Shown: positions 1 to 11,194 of the stretch, piece after piece
Layout: every line of letters starts with the position of its first letter
Position numbering within the stretch: position 1 is the first letter of the stretch
NCBI RefSeq assembly: GCF_011745365.1
Contig: NW_024468910.1
Span: forward strand, 1,206,068-1,270,067
Direction of reading: 5' to 3'
Source of the DNA: Cryphonectria parasitica EP155
Taxonomy: Eukaryota; Ascomycota; Sordariomycetes; Diaporthales; Cryphonectriaceae
Length of the DNA: 64,000 bases
Program-made: the position numbers and the translations under genes
Notes under the pieces: model-generated
What the model was told of the DNA's origin: nothing
Seen by the model: the letters and a program-made list of their open reading frames with translations, nothing else
Databases searched by the model: none

Positions 1-99
1 ATTGTTAACTCTTTCAACTAGTTAATAGGGTTAATTGTTGACTTTTTTAATTATGCAATTCTTATAATTTTAATTCTGGTTATATAATCCTAACTTGTG

Positions 100-208
100 T
101 TTCTTCATAAGCTAGTGCTGAATTCCTAGCGCTGAAGGATCCGCTCTGAGTGTTCTTAGTGCTGTGCTGTTTCCTTGTTGTGATCTGCATGTTGGATGAG
201 TTATAACA
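100..208 (-). repeat. Family A LTR terminal fragment, reverse
   Basis: The stretch ends in the reverse complement of the family A LTR start (GAGTTATAACA after a CATGTTGGATGAG-type motif), as at 1,010-1,031 and 47,780-47,798. The left limit is uncertain because the sequence to its left is AT-rich and matches other copies poorly by eye. It is followed by GGAGATGA, the purine-rich tail that normally precedes a family A 3' LTR. Confidence 0.45.
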
Positions 209-216
209 GGAGATGA

Positions 217-678
217 TATTATAACTCATTCAGCATGCAGATTATAAAGCAAGCTTCGCTGAACAAGAAACCAGAAATCAGAATCCAACAGCAAACAATC
301 ATTGGAATTAGATAAGCAGAGATTAGAATTGAATTACAACAGAACGAGTAAGCTACTTACTGAATTACAGTAAGCTGCTTACTGAATCATCAAGCTCCGG
401 ATCAAGAATTACAGTAAGTCAGATGAGCTACGCTAAAGAGCTGGATATATAAGAATACATTCATTATCATTAGATAGACTATTAGAATATAGCTCTTCAG
501 TTATCAATCTAAGTATTCATTTATTACATACTTAAATAGCCCCAAAAGCGAATGATCAGCACTTGCACGGATTACAGTTATATTCTGTATTCAGTGAATT
601 CTACTTTGATACCGCTCTTGTTAGCATAAACCTTTTGTATACTTCAGATCTTCGGATATTGCAGTGCATATCATTACA
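217..678 (+). repeat. Family A LTR, forward (RIP-mutated)
   Basis: It starts TATTATAAC (mutated TGTTATAAC) and ends CATTACA. Landmarks shared with the 40,033 LTR include a GGATATATAAGAA TATA-like box, the ATTAGATAGAC and CTCTTCAGTTAT blocks, the CTTGTTAGCATAAACC block and the GGATATTGCAGTG end block. It abuts a reverse LTR segment at 679, so one LTR appears to have landed inside another. Confidence 0.8.
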
Positions 679-1031
679 TCATGCAAGTGCTGATTATTCA
701 TCTTTGGAGCTATTCAAGTATATAATAAATGAATACTTAGATTGATGATTGAAGAGCTATATTCTGATAGCCTATCTAATGATAATAAATGTATTCTTAT
801 ATATTCAGCTCTTCAGTGTGGCTCATCTGGCTCACTATGATCCTCGATTCAGCGCTTGGTAATCCAGTGAGCAGCTCACTGCGATCCAGTGAGTAGCTCA
901 CTCTTTTCATCGTGATCCAACCCTAACCCTTGCTTATCTAAGCCCAATGGTTGTTCGCTGTTGGATCCCGATTCCTGTTCCTTGTTTGGCAGGGCCTGCT
1001 TTGTGACCTGCATGCTAGATGGGTCATAACA
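679..1031 (-). repeat. Family A LTR, reverse, partial
   Basis: Reverse-oriented LTR that begins inside the element (complement of the GCACTTGCACGG region) and ends with the complement of TGTTATGACCCATC. Its missing outer part fits interruption by the forward LTR at 217-678. It contains AACCCTAACCCT at about 918-929, the telomere-like motif found in several LTRs of this family. Confidence 0.7.
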
Positions 1032-1151
1032 TCCTGCGTAACCTGACCACCTCCGAACATCAAATCCTAGCTGAGCGGAGTTTTTGTTGCTCCTTAACAA
1101 CCTCCACCAGATGAAAATCTGATAAAACGACGCGCAACGACTATAGCTGAA

Positions 1152-1319
1152 GTATACTTTAGTAAATTTTATTCTCTTCTTAAATCAAGAAAGATTGAAT
1201 ATGGGAAGGATGATTATTGGGCTCTTGAGTCTCTGGATATCGACTCTATTGTAGAATATAGCTTGGAATTATCATTCACTATGCACCCCAGCGCAGTCAG
1301 TCTCTGGTTCACAGTCTAG
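1152..1319 (+). pseudogene. Unrecognised coding fragment
   Basis: An open stretch of about 55 codons ends at TAG (1317-1319). It has a balanced, protein-like composition (KSRKIEYGKDDYWALESLD) unlike the RIP-mutated surroundings. There is no clear start codon. It could be an exon or a relic of a host gene; no family is recognised and coding status is uncertain. Confidence 0.25.
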
Positions 1320-1896
1320 CCAAGCACTTCTATAGATCTTATTTGAAAATTTTATGCTATACTACAATTGACCTTATACACTTACAGATAAGATTTTGTT
1401 CTCTTTAAAGCTAGTGCTGCTTAAGTATTTGGAATACATACCTTGTTATGTCCGTAACTCGTCTGGGAGACTGTCGTATCGATAGGCCTTACAGGATTCA
1501 TAGCTATCGAAACAATGCCCATGGATAATATTCTGAATCTATATAGTACATCATTTTACATGCATTCCTCAGTTGTTCTGCAGTTTTGCTTAATTAAGCA
1601 TAGAATATATGTAGAAGGAGACCCAAAGCAAAGGTTCTGGCTATACTTAGGATCTTAACAGGCCTAGCCAATTGGCCCAACCTGGTGGTTCTAATCTTTT
1701 GAGGGTGGGCGGATGTGTCTAAAATCTGCGACCACCTACCTCATCCACCCGCAATGGCACGCACTCAGGCTCAATTACGCATCGATTAGCACGTGTATCA
1801 CAACATAACGCTCGATTATCAAGGTACTCGTCCCGTGCTCTACTACATTCTCATCAAGCTGATTATTGGCAGGAGAGGAACAATAGGATAGGGTGT

Positions 1897-1982
1897 AAAA
1901 TATACGAAACCGTTCCACTAAATTTGGTATACTACAGCCCTCTGCACGCTCTGGGGAGTACACCAAATTTTTTCGTATATTT
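1897..1982. repeat. Long imperfect hairpin
   Basis: AAAATATACGAA at 1,897 pairs with TTCGTATATTT at about 1,972-1,982. Inside, AAATTTGGTATACT pairs with AGTACACCAAATTT, leaving a loop of about 23 bases that contains CCCTCTGCACGC. The arms total about 25 bp each, with an unpaired stretch of about 10 bases on the left arm. It could be the terminal hairpin of a small DNA element. Confidence 0.6.
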
Positions 1983-2004
1983 AAATCTATATCCTAGAAA
2001 GCTC

Positions 2005-2097
2005 ATTCAATTGCCAGCCACTATTTTTATATTCAATTGCCAGCCACTGTTTTTATATTTAATTGCCAGCCCTGTTTTTATCATTTAATTGCCAGCT
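2005..2097. repeat. 26-bp tandem repeat, about 3.5 units
   Basis: Head-to-tail units built on ATTCAATTGCCAGCCACT followed by a T-rich tail. The first two units differ by one base; the third and the partial fourth carry C-to-T and short length changes. No coding potential is seen. Confidence 0.85.
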
Positions 2098-2172
2098 GGA
2101 ACGGTTAAGGGATTAACGGAGTGGATGCTATAGCGAAAGCAGCTTGCTACTGGAGGGTACAGCTGGACCGGA

Positions 2173-2305
2173 AGAGTTCTATGTACCCTTGATTGATGCG
2201 AGTAACGAGTACACCTTATTACAGTGTACTCTTGACATGATCGAGTGACGAGTGCATCTTATTACAGTGCACTCTTGATACGATCGAGTAACGAGTGCAT
2301 CTTAC
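2173..2305. repeat. 43-bp palindromic tandem array 1
   Basis: Units of 43 bp begin GAGTACAC or GAGTGCAT and carry a second palindromic half GTGTACTC or GTGCACTC about 9 bases later. They end in a spacer such as TTGAYAYGATCGAGTRAC. The same architecture and unit length recur at 4,074-4,245 and 10,262-10,455. Confidence 0.75.
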
Positions 2306-2671
2306 AAACTTACTCTGGACTTGAAATTTCGATTTCGATTCAACTTTTTTTTCCCCTATATTTTCCAGCAAATAGAGCTCACTTTTCTAACAGCTGCCTA
2401 TATAGCTATTTATATGGCTACTCTTTCTGATAATGTTTATTAATTGAGCAGTCTTCATATGCTTTCTTAAGAAAGATAGTATAATAACCGTTACTTGGCG
2501 GTTTCATTCAGCTTGCTACTTAGCGCTTCAAAGGGTATATGATAGTGAAATATATGGAATAAATAGAAAAGCAGATAACAGAAAGCAATAATAGAAAGCA
2601 ATAATAGAAAAGCAATTATATACAGACTGATAATATATAAGCCCTCGATATCAGCATTATTCCTTTCGCAT

Positions 2672-3850
2672 CTAGCTCGCAAGCGATGTCTGGCTTAGCT
2701 TTCTTCGAGATCGCATAAAGCTAACCTCGAAAGAAGGAAGAGAGCTAGAGCTGTAAGTGAGAACCAGAGCTAGGCTTGAAGCGAAGATAGATAACTCAGC
2801 AAATTTATCATCTTGATCGCACAACCAGCTTTCATCATCGCTAGGCTGAGGGATAGCTTCCTCGAGGAAAGCCAGCTGAAGAGAAGCCACCTCAAGCCCA
2901 ACATCAGCTAAATCCCTCACAGGAGCATCATCAAGATATGCTTCCTCTTTACGGGCAGGCGGTTCAGGTGTGCGAACAACAGGGACATGCGCTCCCGAAG
3001 GCTCTCCTTCCTCGCCTTAGCCCTCCTCATCTCCCATGAAGAGGTTGCAGCTCATATCTAGCATTGCAACATCCTCCTCCTGCTGCTCCTCCTCCTGCTG
3101 CTCCTTCTCCTCCTGCTGCTGCTGCTCCTCTCTCTCCACTGCTGTATGATCACTCTCTTCCTCCCCAGTGAGCTTCACCTTCCTTGCTAGCGTCTGTATC
3201 AAACAACCACAGTCTTCATCACTAAGGGCCTCGGCTTGACAGCAGAGGTGCTCCACGAGTGCTTGTTTAGCGAAGGATTGAGCCTCGCTGGATGGTTAAC
3301 TCTCCTCCAGAGGCCCGAGAGCCTCTGCCTGCGCAACTGTTACGTGTAGGATCTGGGATCCCTGAGGATCGTCTCGCATCTGTGGATCTTACGAGCAATG
3401 ATTCGTTCCTCCGCTGTAGTAGCAGTTGGCATAGAGAGGAGTAGAATCAACTATGCTGCGGGGCATAACTATACAACCCGTTCAGAGCTCATATCCCTGA
3501 GCGCAGCGCTGATACAGGATTAAGGCTAATATGCTAGAGGCTTGAACAAGAGCTGAAATCAAATTCTTCATCGCTGCTGAAGTGCTATATAGGAGGCTAA
3601 AGCTTTTCAGGCTCTTGCAATGCATCGAATTGACTATAAGTAGTCTGATTGCAGTGGCTGCTATTAACTTGATAATTTGAGTATTGGTAAGCAGAGTGCT
3701 TTCGGGGAACTGCTTTTGTATAGCTTCAAGGGAAGCGTGGATTGCTTTCTAAGCAGTTGAGCCTGCAAACAGAAATGCATTAGCCAGCTAGCTTAATAAT
3801 GCAGAGAGAGAGGAAGCTACATTGAGAGGAGCATACTGCTTCAAGCTAGT
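2672..3850 (-). pseudogene. Unrecognised acidic, Gln/Glu-rich protein, degenerate
   Basis: One minus-strand frame runs from about 3,850 to a TAG at 2,674-2,672. It is broken only by TAA, TAG and TGA codons of the kind made by C-to-T change at CAA, CAG or CGA, or G-to-A change at TGG. The N-terminal part is mixed helical (residues like QKQFPESTLLTNTQIIKL). The middle has cysteines (HLCCQAEALSDEDCGC) followed by a run of E and Q, and the C-terminal part is acidic then Ser-rich. The full length would be close to 390 residues. The true start is not fixed. It lies between 43-bp arrays 1 and 2 on the same strand as the Helitron ORF, so it may belong to the same element; that is inference. No family is recognised. 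Confidence 0.5.
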
Positions 3851-4073
3851 TCAAAAACAGCCTCCGATACAGCTTGTAATAAAAATATAATAATTAATCT
3901 GATAACAATATAGTAATTAATGATTTGAATATCTGAAAAGCGTAATAAATAAATACATCAATATAGGTATTATTATTGAGGAAGGAAGGAAAGATCAAAG
4001 TTTCTAAAAATGCAAAAAGAGGGAAAAGGGGGTATTTATTTACTTTACTTAGCAAAGCCTGGAAGCTTTCAGA

Positions 4074-4245
4074 CTATATACACTCGTAATATAAGGCAAT
4101 TAAGAGTATACTGGAATCTAGTATACTCATGATATAAGGCAGTAGCGAGTATACTGAAATCTAATACACTTGTAACATGAAGCAGTAACAAGTGTACTTA
4201 AATCTAGTATATGCATGATATGAAGCAGTTACAAGTGCATATAGT
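4074..4245. repeat. 43-bp palindromic tandem array 2
   Basis: About four units of 43 bp of the form GAGTATACTGGAATCTAGTA followed by TACTCATGATATAAGGCAGTAGC. Each holds GTATAC or GTGTAC palindrome halves about 9 bases apart. It lies 150 bp beyond the 3' end of the Helitron ORF. Unit length and layout match arrays 1 and 3, and the orientation is the same as array 3. Confidence 0.8.
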
Positions 4246-4395
4246 TGCAATGCAGCTTTAAATTTATAAAGGAATGAATACAAGTATATATATATCATCT
4301 TTGGTATAATCTTAATATGAGATCTAGAGCTCAGAGTATTAGAGGAAAGCATTATTAATTAAGATGCTTCAAAACTTCTATATATGCTATCTAAG

Positions 4396-7300
4396 CTAGT
4401 TATAAAGGTTCTCTAGCCTCCACTGAGCATTATCAACCGCCAGGCTGCCACTATACTGAGAAGACTGCAGTTGCCGGGGCTGGGACTGCTGAGAGTAAGC
4501 AGCTAAGCGAGGCTTGAGGAGCTGGCCTGCATTCTTTCATCTCTGATAATCCCTGGCACAGCGAGCCTCTATCTGATCCTTCTTGATACGGAGATCAGAA
4601 AGATAAAAGAGCTTATCAAATATTAGCTCTTTCAGATGAGTTATGCGAGATATCGCTATATATATCAGATCAGGCGCAAAGTTCTTAGAAGAGATATTTA
4701 TTATAGCCTGATTCAGTATAGAGCTCTGCGATTTGTATATAGTAATAGCATATGCAATGATTAACAGAAACTGAGTATACGAGCAAGGGGCATTTCTCTT
4801 GAGAAAGTTCCGATAGGCGAGAAAGATGGGGATCATACCGGGAGGGATTTCGTAATTCTCTGAGAAGCAGCATAGCTCAGAATAGCTATTCATCTTGATA
4901 AGTATAATAAAAGGCTGGTATTTGCAAGAATTCTCAACCTCAGTAGACTAAACAATATCATAAACAGTACTAATAGCACTATTTATTAAGCTAATATCGA
5001 TTCATATATTATCCATAAGCATAACTTTAGTACTAATACAGAGCAGCAAAGAATTGTACAGATTACTAGCATCTTAAGAAGGAACTGTATGCACCTGTAA
5101 TCCTATATTAACAGCAATACTCTGAATTACAAGCTTGTTAAGATATTTCAGGTAAATCATATTATACTCAACAACCTCAGCATTAGTAGAATAGATGCGC
5201 AGAGTATTATCAAAGCGCTTTATCTCGTTCAGAGGCAGGGAAGTAGATGTGCGGGATGAGAGGGTCTTCCAGTCCTTCTCGGTAAGCTTGTTAGTTCGGA
5301 AGCTCTTAAGCGCATTACGAAAAGGAGCCTGGCTTGCGCTTGCTTGCTGCATAATCTCGGTCAACTCGATAGTCTTCTTGAACTCAAGATATGCTGTCCA
5401 GCTAGCCTTGTTTACAAAGTTTGAGAAGTCTTTCTCATAAGAAAAGAGAAGCTTCGCTATTACTGGAAATAGCTGATAGAAATTATTTAACAGAATAATA
5501 TAGCAGCTACTAAAGATATAATTATACTTGAAGATCTAGTAAAAGCAGTAATCGATTCATACTAAAAGCTTGTATAAGATTATCAACTTCTTATTAATAA
5601 TAAAGTATTCGATATAGCGAAGCTTATTGCGAATATTCATAGTCTTGCTAATAGTAAGATTATTAAGCTTTATCATATTCATAACAGGAATCCAATAGAG
5701 AGAATGAATCATTTAGCTATTAATAGCATTAGCAGCAATACTAATAAGCGCAGCCTTTATAACCATCTCATGAGAATAAGCGAATCTATTCGAAGCTCTC
5801 CGCATGGCTGCAGTGATAACCTTCAACATATAAGACTTTCCTATGCCCTCTCATCCATTAACCTGCAACAGAAGCTGATAATCTGAATCGCAAATCATGC
5901 TATCCCCATAATAACCACGCTCGAAGCATTCCTTCTAGTAATCCACAATAGTAGTATATAGCAAGTACTGCTGAGTATTTAGATTTAGAATAGCAAACTC
6001 TAACTGTAATTAGTCTGCTGATATTGGAATATGCAAAATAGCTCGAAGATTCTTTCAGAAGTTAATTTACATATTCCAGAGATCGGAATATCAACCAATA
6101 TAAGAACTCCAGTTATAATTGAAATCGATAGAGCAGTTGCTGAGAATCTCAATATTATTAATCTCAATAGCACAGTTGGAAAGCTCTGCAGCTAATATAT
6201 TCCAATCAGCAGCTTCAAGATTTATCTGCACAGTATCAGGATTCTCCTCAAAGCTCTCCTCTAGTATATCTATCTCTGCTATACTGTAGTAGTTGTTAGA
6301 GTGATTGTAAATAGCAAGGCAGTGCTTGAAAGCTTTGCTGAAGATTGGAAAGAATATGCTATTAATCTTCTTGAGATAATAGTAGTTTCTAAAGAGATGA
6401 TTAAGCATCAGCTTAATGCAGGCAAAGCTCTCGAAGTTTAGCAAGAAGCTCTTGAGAGAATACCGAGAGAAATAGTTCAAAACTCAAGGCTTAGCTGTAG
6501 AGCTGAATTATATTTATTACGCTCTAGTATAGTTAATCTTGAAGAGGAAATCAAAGTATGTAAGATTCTCTCAGATAGCATAGCGCTTACAATACTTCTG
6601 GTAGAGAAGCTTGAAATCTTGAATCTGGTTATTAGCATTAAGAACTGCAAGGGAGCTCTTATGTTGATTAGATGAATAGCAATCTATATTAACGAACTGG
6701 TAACTGCACTAGATAAGAGAGAAGCTAAGCAAGTGATGAGCAATCTCTATAGCTAGCTAGTCTTGTTCAGAGAGAAGCTTATTTATTATCTTAGCAACCA
6801 GAGATACTATAAGCTTTGCATAATTGATCTTAGAGATTAACTCGAACATTATCTTCTTATACAGCTGAATCTTCATCTCAGCCTTAGAGCAGTATTTAGC
6901 AATGTAGTTAATTATAGCTTGCAAAGAAGTATATAGCACTATATCTATATTAGCCAGCTAGGCTATTATAATGCTCTGAATATAATTATTCATGCAGCTG
7001 TTATTCCGAATGCTGTTAAACATCTTCTAAGGCGGATTCTTCTGCTTGTTGATTCCGGTAGTTACAGCAGCGATCTTGCGGAGGATGTATTCGTAGTAAA
7101 AGCAGCAGAGCTTGTTTTCCGCCCACTTGCCATCAGAAAGCTTGTACCAGCGGAGGCAGTAAGCCTCAGAGCACTGGTGTTGCTATATACAGTTGATGAT
7201 GCGAGAAAGCATACCGAACGTAATATCCTCGCCAGGCTTGAATGCTAAGGGGTTGGCTTCGTAAGGGGGTAGCTGGCGAGCAGGCTCTGAGTTATAGGCG

Positions 7301-10222
7301 GTAATGTGGAAGCTCCAAGCTCTTACAAACTCTTCTTTCTGAATATTGCTGAGAAATCTCTCGTTAGAAGCTTGTATTATAGCCTCGATTCAGTAAAGGC
7401 TGTGAATATGAGTGCTTCCTCAGCCTTGCTACTCATAGCGCTGCTAATAAGCTTTGATCTTTAACTTCTTAAACAGATACTCATTAAAGAAGATCTGAAA
7501 TCTGATGTAGAAATAGTAAGTAGCAATATAAGAGTTCTTCTTTAGATTCCGATACATAATAACTATCTTGCTCTTATTATCAGCTTATAGCTATTCTTAA
7601 TATTATAGCATCATACAAGCTAGCAACTTCTAGTATAGATCAGCTGCAAAGGCAGTAATGAAGATATGCGGATACTTGAGCGTACAGCAGAGAGACTGCA
7701 ACTCGTTCCTAGCCTAGTTCCAGAAGGAATGAGTGCTCTTTAGCTTGTTAGCTAAGCGAATAATAGAGTTGAGAATAATACAAGCTTTAGGCTTATCTCC
7801 TTCGAAAGCTTTCTTGAATGCATTAATAGTATTAAATATTAGCAAGATGCGATTAAAGCGATTAATAAAGAAATTGCTCTTCTTATTAACATCTGCTCTT
7901 ATCAGCATATTGAAGATTATAAAGTTAAAGCAAGAATGCTAAGCAAACTATCCATTCTTGTAGAGAATCGCATAATATACTCACTGCTTAAATATGTACT
8001 CGCATATGCAAAGCTTGATAAACTCGCTCTTAGCTTCTGAAAAAAGCGTAGGCACTGCAAGGCTAAACAGAGCTATACAATGATTCAGATTGCTTAAAGG
8101 AGTGAACCGGATATCTAGTATCTCAATGAAATTCTGTATAGAAGGCTTCTCGGGGTGCATAGGAAGCTGCTCGAGCTGCAAATCTCAGCCTGAGAGCTGC
8201 TAGCGAAGGCGGTACAGATTCGAATAAACAGCAATAACATTAGAAGCAGCAGCAACCTTCTCAAAAGCCTTCGCTTCATCCTCCTTCTCATCATCAGATA
8301 GCTGTAGTGCAGCTATCTCATTATCAATCTCGATGATTATGCATTCATCAATCATATTTCTATCCTCGGGCAGCTGAGCAAGCTGCTTGTAGTTCAACTG
8401 GAGATTGCTATATTTATTATAATTAGCTATAAGAAATTGCAGCTAGATTTCCATTATCTTGCAGCAAACTCTTATCTCCTTCTTATATGCTTGCATAATA
8501 TAAAGCTTATTCTAAGCATTGCAAGGCTGAAGGATTAGAAGATCTGCCTTCTTGAGCAGATAAGGAAGCTGTTGAAAGAGATAAGCAATATCTTGAAGAA
8601 AGCTGATACAATGCTTGCTATATCAATACTGCTAGCCCTGGATCAGACAGCAGTTGATGAAGATGTAAACCCGGGCAAACAGCTGCTTCTCAACTTATAT
8701 AGCTTTAGGAAGATTAGCAGAAATCATGCTAAAGCTTAAGCTATTCTCATGCAAGAAGAAGTTGAGCAGCTCATTATCTTTCTTATTATCAAGCTTGTAG
8801 CAGGCTCTACAGATTCCATTCTATTGAATCTTGAGGCGAAACTAGCAGTAATTACAGCAGCTGCAGATCTTATATTGAGCTTCTTCATTTATTGCATTCT
8901 GGAAAGCTTGGATAAGATCTATCTCTTTGGGCTAGAGTGCGAGCAGCGCAAGATTATCATCAAACCTCGGATCGCTGCATTGAAGGAACTAAGATATCTC
9001 TTCTGGCTAATTGGAGGATTAATTAGAGGCTTGAGAGCGTTCATAGCGAGCAGCAGGCATCAGCTGAATAAGCTAGCTCATGCTGGAAGATAGCATAAAA
9101 GCTGAATCTGCGGATAGAGAGAAAGGAAAAAATGAATACTTTATGCAGATATTCATATGCTGCTTGTAGCATAGAAAGTTTACCAAGAGAAGCTCTCTGC
9201 TGCATCGAATACAGATTATAAGCATATCATTATTTCAGATATTCTCATTCTGATTACAGCAGATACAGCAGATATCCAGCTTATCAGAGCAGCGGAGTTG
9301 GGAATAATGATGGAAGCTGCAGATAGAATACTCAAATTATAAATTCTTATCATCATCGCTAGCGCTGCTAATCATCAAGCTTCTGTCTGAAGCAGGCTTC
9401 TGTAAGAGGTATTCCTGTGAAGAGGGAGTGAGATCAGGAATCTCGCTCTGGCAGCGCTGAATCCGATGCTAATGCTGATCTCGTATGCATTGATCGTAAG
9501 CACGCTGCTCAGCTGGCATATAGCTCTCAATCTAATTATAGCGATGGAATATTCCGCTCAGCTGGTCCATAGCAGAAAGGCGATTCAGGCCAGACTAAGA
9601 AAGGGGAAGAGCAGGTGCAGAAGAATGAGCAAGTACAAAAGAAAGGAGCAGCCGCCTATCTAGCTAACCCATAGAAGCAGCTTGTAGAATGCTTCATCCT
9701 CAGCCTCGAGAAGAAGAGATTAGGAAAAGAGAACGAGAACTAGGTGCAACTACGATCTCTTCTTGAGTAGGATGAAGGGGCTTCATAGGCAGCCTGGATG
9801 CTGGATTGGCGCCCTCTGGGGAGAATAGCTCTGCTGCTGCTGCGCTTCTTCTGATAACAGCAGAAAGAACTTAATATACAGTATTTGATACTTTCTATCA
9901 AAGTATTAGAAATCTGTAAACAGGAAATATAGCACGGGAACTAAATCTGTAAGGAGTTCTGTTTATTACAGCACTTCTAACAGTTAATAGCTAGCTCTCC
10001 GCAGCCTTTCTTCTTCTGAAAGTATGCAATAGACTTAATCTTGCTACAGTTGCAGCATCGCTGAGTAGCTCCGGGAGCCTTGCAATTGTAAATCGTTTTC
10101 TGATTGCTATTGTAGCTGGTAATATCGGGTTGATCAGCTTAATAGGGCTGGAAAGAATTCTGTTCACTGCTGCTAGAAGAGTAAGGAGAGTTAGGCGAGC
10201 ATTAGCTTATAGCAGCTAACAT
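4396..10222 (-). pseudogene. Helitron Rep/helicase ORF, RIP-degenerate
   Basis: This is the RepHel transposase of a rolling-circle Helitron, read right to left. Near the start are cysteine-rich segments (CCNCSKIKS near 10,060, ICCICCNQ near 9,270, ICSCCNYC near 8,870), typical of the zinc-finger N-terminus. Then come the conserved segment around PTLFSEAKSEF (about 8,030), the Rep HUH-type motif GSTHIHSLY (about 7,410), the block HQCSEAYCLRWY (about 7,160) and the helicase-adjacent block NYIAKYCSKAE (about 6,900). The PIF1-like helicase follows, with FRTNKLTEKDWKTL near 5,290 and AYAITIYKSQSS near 4,740, where Helitrons normally read HKSQ. Many in-frame stops are mutated CAG, CAA, CGA or TGG. 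The first ATG at 10,222 gives the longest frame and the terminal TAG is at 4,396. Introns or frameshifts are possible. Helitron termini (5' TC, 3' hairpin and CTRR) were not located. Confidence 0.88.
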
Positions 10223-10261
10223 GTTAAGCTTATATATTATTACAATATTAGTAGAATCTAT

Positions 10262-10455
10262 TGAAAGAGCACTTGTAATTAAGAGTAGTAATAGATGCAC
10301 TCAAGCAGAGCATGCTTATAACGAAGGCTAGTAGAGAGTATACTGAAATTAAGTATATTCGTAACGAAGGCTAGTAGAGAGTGCATTGAAATTAAGTGTA
10401 CTTATAATAAGCAGGGATAATGAGTATACTGAAATAGAATGCACTCTAGACTTAG
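10262..10455. repeat. 43-bp palindromic tandem array 3
   Basis: About four units built on GAGTATACTGAAATTAAGTA then TATTCGTAACGAAGGCTAGTAGA, with GTATAC, GTGCAT and GTGTAC palindrome halves. It starts about 40 bp upstream of the first ATG of the Helitron ORF (10,222, minus strand), so it could be part of its promoter or terminus. It has the same unit length and orientation as array 2. Confidence 0.8.
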
Positions 10456-10540
10456 CTAAGCAATAAGTTTATTGAAATATACTTTGAATAGATGTTAATA
10501 GCAATAATGATTTAAGAGCTCTGCTAAGTAGTTTGTAGAT

Positions 10541-10563
10541 TTGTTTGTTTGTTTGTTTGTTTA
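10541..10563. repeat. TTTG microsatellite
   Basis: A short run of TTTG units, five or more copies, in AT-rich DNA. No function is inferred. Confidence 0.8.
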
Positions 10564-10830
10564 TTTCGTAGCAGATTTTTCTATTAAATGAAAAGAAAGA
10601 TGAGTGAATATATATATAGCAAGCATGTTCAGCTAGCATATAGCTAGCACTTACTATAGCTAGCATTTACTGTGGCAGGCTGTTCAGCAAATTTAATAGA
10701 ACTAACAATAAGAGCAACTAATAGAAATATCTGAATAGCTTCAGTTTATTTATATTGAAAGGCATTATTCAAGATCTTTATTTTGAAGAGCTTCAGTTAA
10801 CTACTAGAGGGAAACCCTCTGAACCCCTCT

Positions 10831-10869
10831 GCCTGCAGCGCTGCCTGCAGCGCTGTAGCCTGCAGCGCT
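10831..10869. repeat. 12-bp repeat at the island boundary
   Basis: GCCTGCAGCGCT occurs three times (10,831, 10,843 and 10,858). It sits where RIP-mutated DNA gives way to GC-balanced DNA. About 300 bp further right, between 10,920 and 11,190, short ORFs exist on both strands but none is convincing. Confidence 0.8.
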
Positions 10870-11194
10870 CTTGCCTGAACTACCTTTTCTACGATTTCCT
10901 TCCAGATTAGGAAGGCACAATGCTACACTTTCCTCCTTTTCCTCCTCATCAAGCGCTATGGAACAGGGGTAGTTCCCTGGAGGTACCTCCTCACGTGACC
11001 TTCGACCAATCCCCGTACAGGAATTATTGCAGTGGAACCCAGTTTAGAACTCTCCGTTCCTGCCGTGCCTCCAGCGGCAAGCCGCTTCCGCCACGGCATC
11101 CACTCCGTTGAACAAGAATGCACGCTAGCAGACATCTCGTCACTATCAAGAGCGGATTCTAAACAAGACAATTCAACAAGCTGGTGCAGCTTCT

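Noticed and set aside
2173..2305. CRISPR-like array for the 43-bp units
   Set aside because: Units are contiguous and themselves palindromic, with no unique spacers, and the host is a eukaryote.
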